64,000 nt of DNA from Thinopyrum elongatum. Its lineage: Eukaryota; Streptophyta; Magnoliopsida; Poales; Poaceae. The notes under the pieces were generated by a model, which saw only the letters and a program-made list of their open reading frames with translations, was not told the origin of the DNA and ran no database searches. Positions 23,033 through 35,704 of the stretch are shown here, piece after piece (position 1 is the stretch's first letter; the number at the start of each line of letters is the position of its first letter). Where the stretch lies: NCBI GenBank assembly GCA_011799875.1, contig CM022302.1, forward strand, positions 52,543,439 through 52,607,438, written 5' to 3'. Made by a program: the position numbers and the translations under genes.

Positions 23033-24503
23033 TTTTTTTTAATTTTATTTATTTTTAGAACGAAGGCTCAAGGAGAGCCCGTCTTTGAATTAACAAAGCC
23101 ATCAACGGGTCAGGAATAAGGCCATCGTTAGAACCACTTAACAACTGCGAATAGCCGGTAACAAGAACAGGAAAGAAAAACAGCAGATACATAGTGTTGC
23201 CGAAGCAGCTTACAAGCACCAAAGACTACAAGCCTTATATAAAGATAAGCAAACTAAGCACTAGCTAGTAGTCGATAGAGTCCTCCAAGTGAAGTAGATC
23301 AAGTAGAGCAAACGGGGAGGTTCCTCATACGGAGACAAAGTCCAGCGATTGCCGCGCCCTCATCTACACCAAAAGGTGGACATCTCGGTCGATCCGCTCC
23401 TCTCCAAATCCAGAGGGGACCCCTGCCCCTCGCCTTGGCTTGAAAGGCGCCGGACCGCTGGAAGATGGAAAAGCTCACCCAGAGCAAGGATTGGACACAA
23501 TTTCGGGCACCATGGGAGATTCTCAACTCGACACACCGTTGCACGAGGATAACCAGATGAATTGCCACACCGTGGCTCACTGCTACAACCACTAAGAGGA
23601 AAAACTGCAAAGGGCGCTGACACTGAACAAACGAACATCGAGAAAGATGGAGCAACCTTACTGGAAGCAGATCAAGCCCGTAGGAGTCGGCTCCGTGGCC
23701 AAGTGACCGCATCAAGTTACTGCTAGCAAAAGAGAGGAACCCTACCCCCTACCTGCCCAAGAACTATGGCGCCAAAACCGGCGAGCAAGCAAACAAAGAT
23801 CGGGCTATGAACAAATCAAAAAGGAAGCGGAACATCACTGCTACATAGACAAAGCACCAAGCTTCACCTCCCTCGCAGATGATGCAACCAACCCGACAAC
23901 CACCTCACAACACCTCTGCACTCTCCTACCATGCCCAAGACGACACCTTCAAGAAGGTGGCGACGCACGTCACGCCGTTGCCGTCTAGTCTTAACAAGAC
24001 AAGGGTTTTCACCCGGGTCATGGAGCAGGAGGGAGAGGAAACAAACCTCGACGACGCCTCCGGGGAAGGGAACGGTACCTGCCTGTGTCGCCGATGCCGT
24101 GGCCGGAGAACCAGCCAAGGATTTCCCCCGGTCCTGTTCCGCAGCTCCAGGCATCCCCACCTTCAACGGATCCGGCGTCCAGAGGCCGTCGACGACCAGA
24201 TCCGGCGAGGAGGAGCGCTGCAAGGGGAAGTGGCAGCAGCCTTCAGATTCGGACACGAGCAAGGAGGCCGCGCCCCCGCTGCGACCGACGACAGCGCCCG
24301 CCGTCAGTCGCCGCCCTCACGACCAAGGAGACGGGGCACAACACCCGCGGCGCCGCTCGCCGCAGAAACGGCGCCGCCGCACCACCCGAGGCCGCCGCCT
24401 AGGCACCCTAAGCCCTCCGCGAGGAGCGAAGCAGCTAGATCCTCGCCGCCGCCGTCCTGGGTGACCACACGGGCTTTGCCGGAGGCCTCCTCGGGCGGCG
24501 ACA

Positions 24504-24544
<41 letters not shown>

Positions 24545-24618
24545 GGGGCTAGTGTTTTCGTCACCTCCCGTGTCGCTCCAAGTGGAGCGACGCGGGGGCC
24601 AGGAGAGTGGATCTGGAT
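23033..24618 (-). mobile_element. Complete RT-less non-LTR element with target duplication
   Basis: The insertion is flanked by agatatccatgt (23021-23032) and agatatccacgt (24619-24630), a 12-bp target duplication with one difference. A T run at 23032-23040 marks the 3' A tail on the minus strand. The GC-rich 5' end near 24618 contains a hairpin, gtcgctccaagtggagcgac. Length is about 1.59 kb. No reverse-transcriptase or endonuclease motif is present; minus frames at 23299-23715, 23864-24262 and 24304-24645 are unrecognised or low complexity. It therefore looks like a non-autonomous element that depends on a LINE, complete at both ends. An internally deleted LINE is the alternative. Confidence 0.65.
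24504..24543. repeat. 40-base G homopolymer
   Basis: Forty consecutive G on the plus strand, within the 5' part of the non-LTR element. Its exact length is likely unreliable in any assembly. Confidence 0.9.
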
Positions 24619-24630
24619 AGATATCCACGT

Positions 24631-25582
24631 GACGAGCCGACGCACGCTTTGTGGCGAGACCGGCCGGTCGAATCTTCCATGTATGGCTTGGGACGTTCTT
24701 ACGTCGCAGCTGGCCTACGCTAGTTCAAGGAGGTACCGTTGGAGCGAGTAGCACTGTGTCTAGATCGAATGCTAGCTCTGGATACCATCGTGTCTCGTGC
24801 ACCACCATCATCGACGTTGGCAGATCAGGATGGCATGACGATATCGTCATGCCACACCAAGTGGCAAAACTAGCTAGTACCAGTCACGCAAGCTGCACTC
24901 GTGTACGCGAGTGTGCCACGTATGGAAATGGGCGCTGCTATGCGAACGACAATATTGCAGCCGATTTATGGCTGACATGCTGCGGCCATCATCGGGTGCA
25001 GTGGCCAGCACTCCTACCCTGTTCGATTGAGTGTTGTGTGCATATCGGCCTAGAAACACAGTGTGCATGGCAGTTTCGTATGGAGTATGGAGTACTAAGT
25101 ACGGTTGAGAACGAGGAGGTTTTGATGTGATCAAAGGAGAGTCTCGTGTCGCGAAATCAGTAGCTGAAGTATGCTGCTTCACCACCCTCTTTCAGGACTC
25201 CACTAGAGCTTGGACTTCATGTGTAGTTATCGTCCAAGCCTCGAAGGCGATGATCGCCAACCCGGATCCTCTGGACTTCCTTGCCCTGGGCAATGGAGAT
25301 GGCGTAGGTGGGAGATCAAGACTCCCTAATGGAGTCGACGAAGGTGGAAGCTCGGGGCATTGGACGAGAAGTGCTGGTCAACCAGGTTGGGTCGAGCAGG
25401 TTAAAGCCCTATCTGCCGACCTTGCCTCACATTGACTTTGTTTCTTGCTCTCATGTAGTGCGACAAAGAGAGGAAGTGGACAGTGAGCTACTGACCCGAC
25501 CCTTGCATTCTTACATGGATGGACCTCTGGGAAACTTAAAGAAAGCTAAACAAGCTATTTGTAAAACTCGTGTGCATGTCCA
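24631..25582. other. No gene seen
   Basis: Mixed-composition sequence. The longest plus-strand frame (24651-25130) has no recognised motif and its codon pattern does not continue beyond its ends. Confidence 0.5.
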
Positions 25583-25592
25583 TTAAGCTCAT

Positions 25593-25832
25593 CCCTATGA
25601 ACGCACCCTATCCCTATGAGCATCTCTAAAAGACTGAGCAGACATAGCATCTTGAGATTTTACAAAGTCAGCACAGACGCCTCGTGGTCGACAGGAATGT
25701 CTCCTCCCGCTGAACGAACATCACCGGAAACCTGAAAATAAGTTCAGGAATAATGCGAGCACCAATGTCAAGTTTAGAACTTGAATCCTGGTGGACTGGA
25801 ACCTCTTAACCACCCACCGCATGTTGGTTCGC
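25593..25832 (-). mobile_element. tRNA-derived SINE, minus strand
   Basis: Read on the minus strand, the element begins gcgaaccaacatgcggtggg, with an A-box-like tggttaagagg and a degenerate B-box-like ggattcaagttc, then the body cgggaggagacattcctgtc. The 10-bp direct repeats TTAAGCTCAT at 25583-25592 and 25833-25842 bound it. This body sequence is a frequent dispersed repeat in Triticeae DNA as I recall it. Part of the left repeat may belong to the element end. Confidence 0.65.
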
Positions 25833-25842
25833 TTAAGCTCAT

Positions 25843-28640
25843 TAATTCTAATGAGCTGAAATTACTGCTAAGGCGAATTTAATAATTATCGAGCAATAGC
25901 TGAAGCATGTCGAGCCGCCACGCGCTTGTTGAGTTTATGAGCAACGAGCTTTAGATGACGGTCCAAACTATAGTTGCACTGTTTTTTTATCGACAAGCAT
26001 CATGATCTAGTAGCATAATATATTTGCCTAATTTATATCTAGCCTGAAAAAAGTACTAACATATCGTTAAAATATTTTTTTAAGAATAATCTGCCATGTT
26101 TTTATTGATAAGCATCATGGGGTACAAAATAAGATCATGAAAGAAAATTACTTCCGTTTGAAAACTGGGCGCCCCTATATCTCGTCTTCAGTGAGTCCAC
26201 CTTCCCACTCATTGAAGGGTGGAGCGAGATGGGTCGCCCCACGCGTGCGGCAGGCAACAACCTCTTTTTCTGTTTTATTTTTTATCCTTTTTGCTTTATT
26301 TTTGCACTTTCGTTTATACTTTGAAATATACTAAATATATATATTACAAAAAACACTCTACAAAACATATTTAAAAAATGTTGAACAAGTATTTGAAAAA
26401 TATTGTACAAACATTGCAAATTTGTTGAATGTGTATAGAAAAATTGCTGATCATGTATTAAAAAAGTGATGAAATTTTTGTATCATGTAAATAAAAATGT
26501 TAATCAAGCATTTTGGAAAACAAATGCAACATGTACTTGAAAAATGTTAATCAATCATTTGGGAAACGTTAAATGTGTAAATATATGTTGTCCATGTATT
26601 AAAAGAATGATGAAAACATTTGATCATTTATATAAAAATATTAATCAAGTATTTGAAAAAAATATATTAAACAAGTATAAAAAGATGTTAATCAATGATT
26701 TGAAAAATATTAAATGTGTATATGTATTTTTTTTACAATGTCTTAACAAAATGATGAAAAAAATTGATCATGTATATAAAAATGTAAATCAAGCATTTAA
26801 AAAAAATGTTAAGCAAGTGTTCGAAAAATGGCAGTCAAGATTTTGGATAATGTTAAATGCGTATAGAAAAATGTTAACCATGAATTCACAAAATCAATTA
26901 ATCAAGCATTTAAAAAAAATTAAATATATACAAATAAATGTTGTTCATGTATTAAAAAAATGTTAATTTTGTATTTGAAAAATGTTAAAAATTATTTATT
27001 GAAAAATGTTGACCATGTGATAAAAAAAATGTGTAGTTTGGCCTGGAAAAATGTTAGACGTGTTTTTGAAAAAAATTGTTGACATATATAAAAAATGTAG
27101 AATAATAACAAAAGAACAAAGAAAACGGAAAAAAGAAAAAGAATAAACAAAATAAAAATGAAAAAAAGTAGAAACAAAATGCAAGAAAGAATGAAAAAGA
27201 ATAAAAAAAGGACAAGAAAAAGGAAAAGAAATAAAAAACAAAAGACCAGCGCAGATAGCTTCAAGTAGAACGCGCCCCTGCAACTTTGCATGAATTGGAC
27301 CTGGGCTTGGAGGCTAGTAGCGCCTGCGATCTGCCTGGAGACCAGGGATCGATCCCTGCTTCTCCCCTTTCCTTTGCTATTTTTATTTGCTATGCGAGCG
27401 CGAGTGGGTCAGCCCACACGCCGTGGGAGGAAAAACCTTCAGCAAGAGCTGCTACAGTCGCGCTTAATGCGAGACATAGCGCTCGCGTTGAAAACCGCAG
27501 ACAACAAAGATGCAGCGAAGCTGCTTTCTTTACGGGCCAAGATTGCAAGTTTGGGCCCATTTGTGGCGCTGGTCCATTTAGGAAGCACTACGCAGTTGGC
27601 CTGCTGCATTCTGCGGCAGAATGTTGGGGCCTCGCACTGGGCATTCCTTCAACTGGGCCGGCACACGCGGGAGCTGCGATCGGTGTAAAAAATCAAAACA
27701 AAAATGCTAAGCATCAGCTAGGATTCGAGCTCACAATCACGCCATCGTATGACACAGGTAGCTAGCCACTGTGGCAGATTAGAGTTCATGGTGAATATGC
27801 GACACAAATACTTTAGAACTAGCTACAACTACAGGTTGGATTAGTTTTAGTTTTTTAATCATTTCTTGAAAATTCTGAATAATATTTTAAAACATTCTGC
27901 ACTTTTTGTACAAACACACATAAGTTTTAAAGATTTGTGGACAATTTTTGAATTTCAAACCAAATTTTAACAGCGGCAACATTTTTTTAAGTTGTGAACA
28001 AATTTTGAAGAAATGATCATTTTTCAAATTCCGACCAATTTTGACAAACACGAGCATGATTTTAGAAAATGTGAACAAAATTTAAAACTGCAACATTTTT
28101 TCAAATTTTAATCAATTTTGGGCAATCACAAACAAGCTGTTTTTTAAAATGGGAATAAAATGTGTACAAATTTTGGAAAACACAAACTTTGTTTCGTGAA
28201 CAAATCGTGAAAAACATAACATTTTTTAAAATTTCAAACAATTTTTGACAATCATGAACAAATTTTCAAAAAATGTGAACACTTTATGAAATTGTTAACA
28301 AATTTAGAGAGGAAAGATTTTTTAAATTTGATTTTTTAAAATGGGAACATTTTTGAAAATTTCAAACATTTTCTGTGATTCGCATAAAAATATTCAGAAA
28401 TCGCAATTTACGTTGGAATTTCAAACATTTTTCAAATTAGCAAACATTTTTAAAAATTGTGTACTTAATTTGAAAATAGGAACAACTTTTTGAATTCCAA
28501 ACAATTTTGAAATTTCCAAAACATTTTTTGTAAAGGGTAAAAATAAACTTGAAAACAGAAAAAAGGAAATGAAAACGGAACCTAAGAAAAAGGAAACAGG
28601 AAAAAAAGAAAAACTAAAATGGGGAGAAAAAATGTTTCAA
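25843..28640. repeat. AT-rich degenerate repeats flanking a GC-rich core
   Basis: 26350-27080 consists of loosely repeated phrases like aaaaatgttaatcaagtatt every 30-45 bases. 27110-27245 is a nearly T-free purine tract. 27840-28560 has a second kind of loose repeat built on aacaatttttgaaaa and its variants. Between them, 27250-27790 is GC-richer and holds two tRNA-like boxes (gggatcgatccctgc on plus; gagctcgaatccta on minus). The whole resembles a common unclassified Triticeae DNA element, but no terminal inverted repeats were identified. Confidence 0.45.
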
Positions 28641-28849
28641 ATTGTTACGAACGAACTGATCAAGTTTGCCTCCCTGTGTGATGCGGCGACAATTTTCCGC
28701 AGCGCGTGTCAAATAGGGATTTCTGAGTGCTAGCTACAATTCCGCCATATCCCTAAAAAAGTTACAATTCCGCGGTGTGCTAAAAACAGCTACAATTCTT
28801 CTGCCGCCAACACCCATCCACCTCCACGCCGGACAGTGGCCAGCTTCCG

Positions 28850-30469
28850 ATGGACTTGCCGTCCATCGTCGATGATCTCCAGATGGAGATCTTCCTCCGA
28901 CTCTGCAACCCACATGATCTCGTCCGCACCTCTGCCGCCTGCGCCTCCTTGTGCCGCCTCGTCGCCAACCGCTCCTTGCTCCGGCGGTTCCACAGGCTCC
29001 ACCCTCCGCCCTTCCTAGGTATCCTCAGTCCACTGACGCCTTACCCCTCCGCATCGTTAGCCACTGCGGTCGCCCTCGCCGTCGACTTCTTCTTCGGCTT
29101 CCTCCCTGCCCCTGCCGGCGAGTGGGCTGTACGGGACATCCGCGATGGCCGCGTCCTTCTCGACAGGCCCAGCCAACATACACTTATGAGCGGCACAGAG
29201 TCTCCTTCACGGAGATGGTGGCATCTGGCGTGCGACCCTTTGCACCGGTGGTATCTCCTGCTTCCCGCAATCCCCGACTACCTAGCCACTTCGGCTGAGG
29301 ACCCTCTCGAGCTAAAACCGCGGCGCAAGTGCGAAACCTTCTTCACTCCTCCTGGAAGAGACATCGTTCAGAGTGATCTGGATGGCGCTGTGCGAAACTA
29401 AGCTGGTCACCTCTGTCTTCTCTTCTAAAAGTGGAGAATGGCGAGTCGTTGCATCGCAAGGTTTGAGCGATTTGTTTGATGACTTGCTATCGTGGGTATG
29501 GGATACTTTTTCCGACTGCTGCCAATACGCCTTTGGTTGTTTCTACTGGTTTTCCTATGAGAGTAAACAATTGCTTGTGCTTGATATTGGAGCAAGAAAT
29601 TCTCCATCATTGAACGCCCACCGTGGAGTTAGAAATTTCATCGAAAATATCACCATAGTGGAGGCAGGGGAGGACATCATTGGGATGTTTGCACTACCAC
29701 ATGGGACATGGAGTATTTGATCCCGAGCTCATATGCTCCTGCATGAACAGTAAAATCGGAAAAAATAGTAAAAAAATTCAAAAAAATCTGAAATTTTTTT
29801 GTGATGAACATTGATAAATTTTCTAACTGCGTGCAAAATTTAAGGTCGAAATGACATTCGTGGAGGCCTGGGCGAAAAAAATAAAATCGATGGTCCAAAA
29901 AGACTATTGTTGGAAGCATTTTGGAGCATCGATTTTGTTATTTTTGCCCAGACCTCCACGAATGTCATTTCAATCTGAAATTTTGCACGCACTTAGAACA
30001 TTCATCAATGTTCATCATAAAAAAAATCAGATTTTTTTGAATTTTTTTACTATTTTTTTTCGATTTTACTGTTCATGCGGGAGCATATGAGCTCGGGATG
30101 AAAAGAGGACTTTCGTACCACATGCGACATCTGACCTCAGTTATTTATAGGGGAAACAACGGTGGGAGTTCCAGTCAGTGGCAAAGGGAGAAGCCAATCT
30201 CATTGTCACAGGGTTCTTGGTACAAGGTCGCTAGTTCAACTGTGAGGCATTTGCTCCTGCTTCACCGCGGAAGCTCCTCGTCTGAGTTGATATGTTTTGC
30301 TTTGGACATCAAAACATTTCAGCTTGAGAGGGTGTGTGTTCTAAGACTGGCTACGCATATAGTAGCTTCGCACCATCGTTGCTATCATCATGGACAGTAT
30401 GAAGTGGTAAATTTTCTGGTGCGTCCTAGTTATCTCATTCCATCCATAGTTACCGGACATCTTGTCTGA
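28850..30469 (+). pseudogene. F-box protein gene, disrupted
   Basis: The frame from ATG 28850 encodes an N-terminal F-box (LPSIVDDLQMEIFLRLCNPH, then DLVRTSAACASLCRLVANRS), the family signature for binding SKP1 in SCF ubiquitin ligases. The FLG...CDPLHRWYLLLP pattern typical of a large grass F-box group follows. A one-base frameshift near 29345 moves the protein into the frame of 29373-29720 (ETKLVTSVFSSKSGEWRVVA). A 380-bp palindromic MITE at 29720-30099 then interrupts it, and coding continues at about 30116-30469 (NNGGSSSQWQREKPISLSQG, ending ...TGHLV). Removing the MITE alone would not restore one frame. There is no visible intron. Such genes are numerous and decay often; I treat this as non-functional. 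Confidence 0.8.
29720..30099. mobile_element. 380-bp palindromic MITE inside the F-box gene
   Basis: Ends are atcccgagctcatatgctcc on the left and its inverted complement, ending gagctcgggat, on the right. The match continues inward almost to the centre, past gaacagtaaaatcg and cattcgtggaggYctgggc, so the element is one long imperfect hairpin. It contains no frame of its own. The superfamily is uncertain because no clear short target duplication adjoins the ends. Confidence 0.85.
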
Positions 30470-30868
30470 TGCTAGTAGTTTGTTTTTGCGGTCGGTAATT
30501 CTTGTTACATGGTATGCTATTTTTTGTCTGATGCCGATGACACTTTGCCGTTACGACAGCCGCCACTTCCCTTCATTGCTCATCGTATTGATCGGCTGGC
30601 CTAGAGAATATTTTTCTTAGATCCATTAATAAAGGTTATTCTATCTCGTCGGTCTATTGATCGGCATTCTTTTTTTGGTTTTCATAGGATCTGTTTGTCG
30701 CCAATCGCTGTTCGTCTGTTCGCCATCTCCGTTCATCATTGGCGTCGACTCCGCCGACATCTTTTTCGCTGATGCGGCCGGCCGTCGTTCCGCGTCGCGT
30801 GGACCAACACAACGCATGGGCTCACTTGGGCACGATTGGTTTCCCTCGTTCCTACACTGGCGTGGTTA

Positions 30869-32084
30869 GAGCATCTACAGCCGAGCGCCTCAAACCTGCC
30901 TCATACGACCGGGCGGGCCGCCTGATCACTGCCCGGTCACGATTTTTTGATCCAGACAGGCCTCTCAAACGGCCCTCAAACCCCCAGACTATCCGGCACC
31001 CCCATATCCAACCCAAATATGGGGGCGCCCGAGCGTGCCCGGGCACGCCCGCCACGTCGGACCAGGCCCATGCTGGCCCACCCGACCCCACATAAAATCC
31101 TCCCTATCCGCTCGTCGGACCAAACCCTAGACACTTCACTCCCCTCCCCTCCACTCCCCTCCGCTACCGAAGCTCGTCTCCGGCTCCTTCCGGTCGTCTC
31201 CAGCATGGCAGGTAGCGGATCCGAGTCCCCAGATCCGTCGACTCCGAGCTCATCCCAAGCGGCTCCGAGGAGGAGATGGCCGTCTGGCTTACGCTCCGCC
31301 GTGCCCGGGAGGTGGCCCGTGCACGGTTGCACTCGGACTCCATCCGTTGGGAATCCATTGCGTCCGCCCAAATGGCGCATGGATCCAGCGCTAGGCCGGC
31401 CATAGCTGCCTCGCCAGAGGCCGTGCAGTCCGTCTGGCGTCCGAACGCGCTGGCGGACGTGTAACCCCTCTAGTGGCGCGTCGATATTCGGGACGCACCA
31501 TCGTCCCACGAGGACATGGCATGGCGTGCCCGCCGTGGAAGGCACCGGGCGCAGGAGGTAGCGGTAGCCCTCGCTGCGGTGGACATCGACAAGGCGGAGT
31601 CGCATTCTTCGGCGCCCCGTATGGCGCATCATTCCGGGCGCCGCAACCGCATCGTGGTGGACGTCGGCGGCTCGTCCTGGATGGATCCGTCTTCGATCTG
31701 GCGTCCACCGGCACCGTTCGGGTTCCGGGCTCCGATGAGGAAGAGCAGGGCATGGGAGACGGCGGTGCCTTGAGTCCCGTGAGCCGGCTCGTGTCCCATG
31801 CCCTATCCTACCTTGCCGGCGACCGGACCTACACTCTGAGGAGCGCAGCCGGCCGCCGGACATGGCCAGGGCGGAGCCGGGCGAGCGGGGAGCGGAACCG
31901 GATGAAGCTCCCCTCAAGCATAGCTGCGTTGCATGTAATAATATGGATTTGAGATTTCTAATTTAAGGTATCCGGATGTGGAATGCATTTTTTGAGGGGT
32001 GATCGGTCACTGTCCGCAGACGCACCTGGACGCGTCCGCGGGCATTTGAGGGGTCGGATTTGCCAAGTCCGCCTATAGATGCTC
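30869..32084. mobile_element. PIF/Harbinger-type non-autonomous element A
   Basis: Ends gagcatctacag and ctatagatgctc are inverted with one mismatch. The flanks are TTA at 30866-30868 and 32085-32087, the TWA target duplication of PIF/Harbinger elements. The 1.2-kb GC-rich interior contains broken plus-strand frames (e.g. EEMAVWLTLRRAREVARARL) but no transposase. Confidence 0.8.
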
Positions 32085-32195
32085 TTAGTTGGACGGTGCT
32101 CGCACTGGTTCCATGCAGGTTGCCTCCGCCCTGGTTGGTGTTGCTGCTTGCATGCATGCACGTGTATGGATCAGCCTCCTTGCACAACGCGTTAA

Positions 32196-34155
32196 GGGAA
32201 TCTCTAACGCTCACCTGCAAATTTGCTCCTATCATTCATCCACGGATACGACGACCAGTTCACGTACACGGATGCGGGACCTGCCATCAAAAACTGCCCC
32301 CATACAATTGAAATGGCATTTCAACAGACCGAACGAAATTCAAGCGAACCCGATGGATTTCATTAAAATTCGGACTTAATTTACATTAAAAAGTCGATAT
32401 TTTGACCGTTTAACTAAAAACTAGGAAAAAAATTAAACGCTATACAGGACGACCACCTCGTATGTGTGACCACCCTGTCATGTCGTGTCGTCGCCGTCCG
32501 TGCCGTCCATGTCGTCGTCATCCCTCCAGCGGCGGAAGGGGGCCGGAGGTCCGCGGCTTCCTGCCACTCGTGGAGGAGCCACCCCACCTCCTGATGCGCG
32601 GTGCGGAGGGCCGCCTTAGCCACTGCCGTCGGCGCCGGCGGAGCCCTGTCGGTGGCCATGCCCCTACCGGCGCTGGCGGAGCAGTCACTGAGCGTCAAGG
32701 CAGTGGCGACGCCTGGCGAGCGTCTCCGTGGTGGTGACAGAGGGGTCGAGGGCCAACCCGGCGGCGAGGTCCTGGTCGGTGCAGACCCATTCCGGCGCCA
32801 TGTCGGTCTTGGCGAACATGGAGCGGCGGGCGGCGTTGCACTGATTGTACCGCGCCTGCTACCACACCGCGCTCCTCCTCGGGGATGAGGGCCCTCGAGC
32901 CCGAGGGACCGCCGCCTCCGAGGTAGTGGATGATGCATCCCCGCGCCTTCATGATCGTGGGCGGCAGGCGGTTGCGGCGTGGCGGCGAGGCATACCCGTC
33001 AATGCGAGCGTACCGGTTGTGCGGGTACGTGGTCGGCTCTTCCTTGACGCGGTGTCCATCTGGACGCCGCGGTTCCGCGGGTGTGAGGTTGGCTCGTCCT
33101 TGACGCGACGTCCAATCTGGAAGCCGCCGCGGTTGAAGGGGAGGGTGGAGGGGGGGGGGGGGGGGGGGACGCCGGCTCCCGCTTGTCGCGGTAGCACGGC
33201 GGGGACGGTGGCTCCTCCTTGACCCGCACCAACGACGGTGGCGCTGGTCCCATCTAACGGAGCGAATGCTGCATCATGATCTCCATTTGACGGACGGACT
33301 CTTCGTCCATCAGAGCCGCCTCCGCGAGGAGGCGTGGCCGCCGCTGTGGCTTCTGCTCCTCCTCTTCACCAGAGGAGATGACGATCTCATCCTTACCGGA
33401 GGAGCTGGCCACCATGGTTGCCGAGTTTCCCGGAGAGCGAGGGCGGCGGCGCCAAGATTCGCCTGAGGATGAACTTCCTCCGCCTGCCGGCGCAGAGAAC
33501 CAAGACTTCGGCATCACCACTGGAGTTGGAGGGGTTCGAAGAGGAGGAGGAGGAGGAGGAGGAGGAGGAGGAGGAGGAGGGGCTCGGTGTGGATTTGCAC
33601 CGCCAAAGAGAGGCTTAAATAGCCACGGCCATGGCCACGGCCAAGCGAACACGTAGTCAAACCGCTTCAATGCGGAGCAGCAGCCAGAGTTGGTTTCTCG
33701 GGACATGATGTTTCCATTGAAGCGGCGACGCCCGAGAGGTCGCGTCCGTCAACATGACTGGTCGCTTCACTCGGCATCACTGTTTGCCGCTGCATGCTCT
33801 GGGTTGGCATGAATGCGGTGTGGCAAGCGGAGCGGGCATTGGATGGAAAGCGCGGGAGAGGCGGGTTGGTGTTTCGGGTAGGCCAGTGCAGTCAGACGCG
33901 GACGTGGCAGCGGTCTAGACTCCCGCAAAGCCCCCCTCCCCCCTCCCGTCTCGTTTTTGTGTGAAAAGAAAAAACACGTCCGGACCGCTTCGCGGACCGA
34001 TACAGGCCGGCAAAAGACGTCTGGACCGCTTCGCGGACCGATACAGACCGGCAAAACACGTCCGGACCGCGCGGTCCGGTCTTATGCGGGCGGTTTGAGG
34101 GTTAGCACGGTCCGGACATATGCGGATGGTTTGAGGGTCAGCATTGGAGATGCCC
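32196..34155 (-). mobile_element. PIF/Harbinger-type non-autonomous element B
   Basis: Ends gggaatctctaacgctcacc and the inverse of ggtcagcattggagatgccc; flanks TAA at 32193-32195 and 34156-34158. The minus strand holds degenerate frames, including 33706-33254 (MPKSWFSAPAGG, then an acidic SSGEEEEQKPQRRPR stretch) and 32952-32414. They look like decayed accessory or captured coding sequence without a recognised domain. Runs of GGA near 33541-33580 and of G near 33151-33169 are low complexity. The left end shares sequence with the truncated element at 3555. Confidence 0.8.
33975..34080. repeat. 41-bp subterminal tandem repeats of element B
   Basis: Units beginning cacgtccggaccgcttcgcg repeat with a 41-bp period at about 33975, 34016 and 34057 (partial). 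They contain inverted ggaccg/cggtcc words, a plausible transposase-binding array near the right end. Confidence 0.85.
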
Positions 34156-34158
34156 TAA

Positions 34159-35704
34159 GGAAAATTGTAAATTAGTGTACTGGGCGTAATATTGAACTTA
34201 CATTGTGCATTTGTGGCCATGCAAATGTGTGAAATCCAGGGTTAATCTCAACGGCTAAATATGACGACATCACATATTCCCAATAGAAGAAATGGTGTTT
34301 TTTTTAGCGGAAAGAAGAAATGATACTGATAAGCACCTTACTCATGTCAACAGTAGCATCATGTATGTCCTGTCGCACAGTTGTTTGCATAGTTCTGTGT
34401 ATATTAATTTCTCCCATGAAGCTGCTGAAAACATTATATGTGCAAAAAATATGTTAGCATTACTGCATAAGAAAAGAATCACACCAAGGGTTACCCTGCA
34501 AGACTTGGCCTGTGGTATATGTACGGATGCCATGAAGCATATTTTACCTCATCGTTCATCTTCTCAAATGCTATTGTTGCTTCAATTTCTAATGAGAACT
34601 TGAAGAAATTCCTTTGGTTTCCTACTCACGTGATGACATATTACTTCCGTTGTACGACACATGCATCAGTCAGAGCACAATCTGTAATAAACACAAACCA
34701 TGGGTCCAACACCAAATAGGATGAAAACAAATATGTTAGTACCTTTGGTAACATGGCGATGCTAAGAGACTGCATCATTTAGAGCCCTTTCATTAGTGTC
34801 ATATGACAAACCTGCCACTTGGTCGAAGAAATAACAAATTGTGATATGAGAGTAAGCCAGTAGGGACATCATATCTCAAACTGACCAGGGCCTTTCGGTC
34901 CCAATGAAATGTGTGTACAAAAGAACCTCATGTATTGAATCTTACCACCAAGGAATAATTTGTACCAATGAACAATTTGGGCATAAGGAGAAACTAGAGT
35001 TGATATATGAGATTTTGATTGGAACGGTGGCATCGGGTAGCATCTGTCTTTCCAAATGCATCATCACCAGTTAACCCTAATTTTTTGCCCAAATCAGTAA
35101 ATAATCAATAGCAAGACGGGGCATGCAGGATACTGAAGCAGAAGATCTGACACAGGGCGCAGGGTGAAACCAAGTTGGAAGAGGGAGAAACAATTCGCCC
35201 AGAGGTAAACGAACGCTGACATGCGCCATCGTAGTTACATGCCCATCTCAGACCTGCACGAATTTGGAACTTTGGATTAAGTTTTCTGCCTGCTTTTTTG
35301 GTCTGGGGACCAGCGTGGTGAGCCGGCGCCCCTGCCACTGATGGAGGCGGAGTGCGCGCCGCTGGAGGGGCATGCCGTTGAGGCGCCCCTGCCACTGATG
35401 AAGGAGACGAATCGCACGGTGAGAAGCAGAAATAAAATTGGGGCGAGAATTAAGGCCCAGTTAATAGTAGTTTTTGGAGCAGCGACGCCGAGCTCGCCCT
35501 CTGGAGAAGCGGCACGTTGGGCTGACGGAGAGTGGGGTGGCGATCAAATAAAAAAGACACACCCCTAAAAAAAATGGAGAAAAAACAACAGTAAGTCTAG
35601 GTGTGCGTTGAATGTTAATCACATGGTTACACACATGCGCAACAGTTTGCTTTTCATTTAGACTGCCAACATTATTTTCATGATATCATCCCCGTCTTTC
35701 TTAC
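34159..35704. other. No gene seen
   Basis: AT-rich to about 35100, then moderately GC-rich with Pro/Ala-rich chance frames. This is the downstream side of the cysteine protease gene. AATAAA-like words exist but no single polyadenylation site stands out. Confidence 0.5.

Noticed and set aside
26992..27291. Minus-strand Phe/Leu-rich frames resembling membrane proteins
   Set aside because: They come from a purine-only tract on the plus strand; the hydrophobicity is a composition effect.
33254..33706. 150-codon minus-strand frame considered as a host gene
   Set aside because: It lies wholly between the inverted ends and target duplications of element B and is dominated by low-complexity Pro and Trp/Pro repeats.
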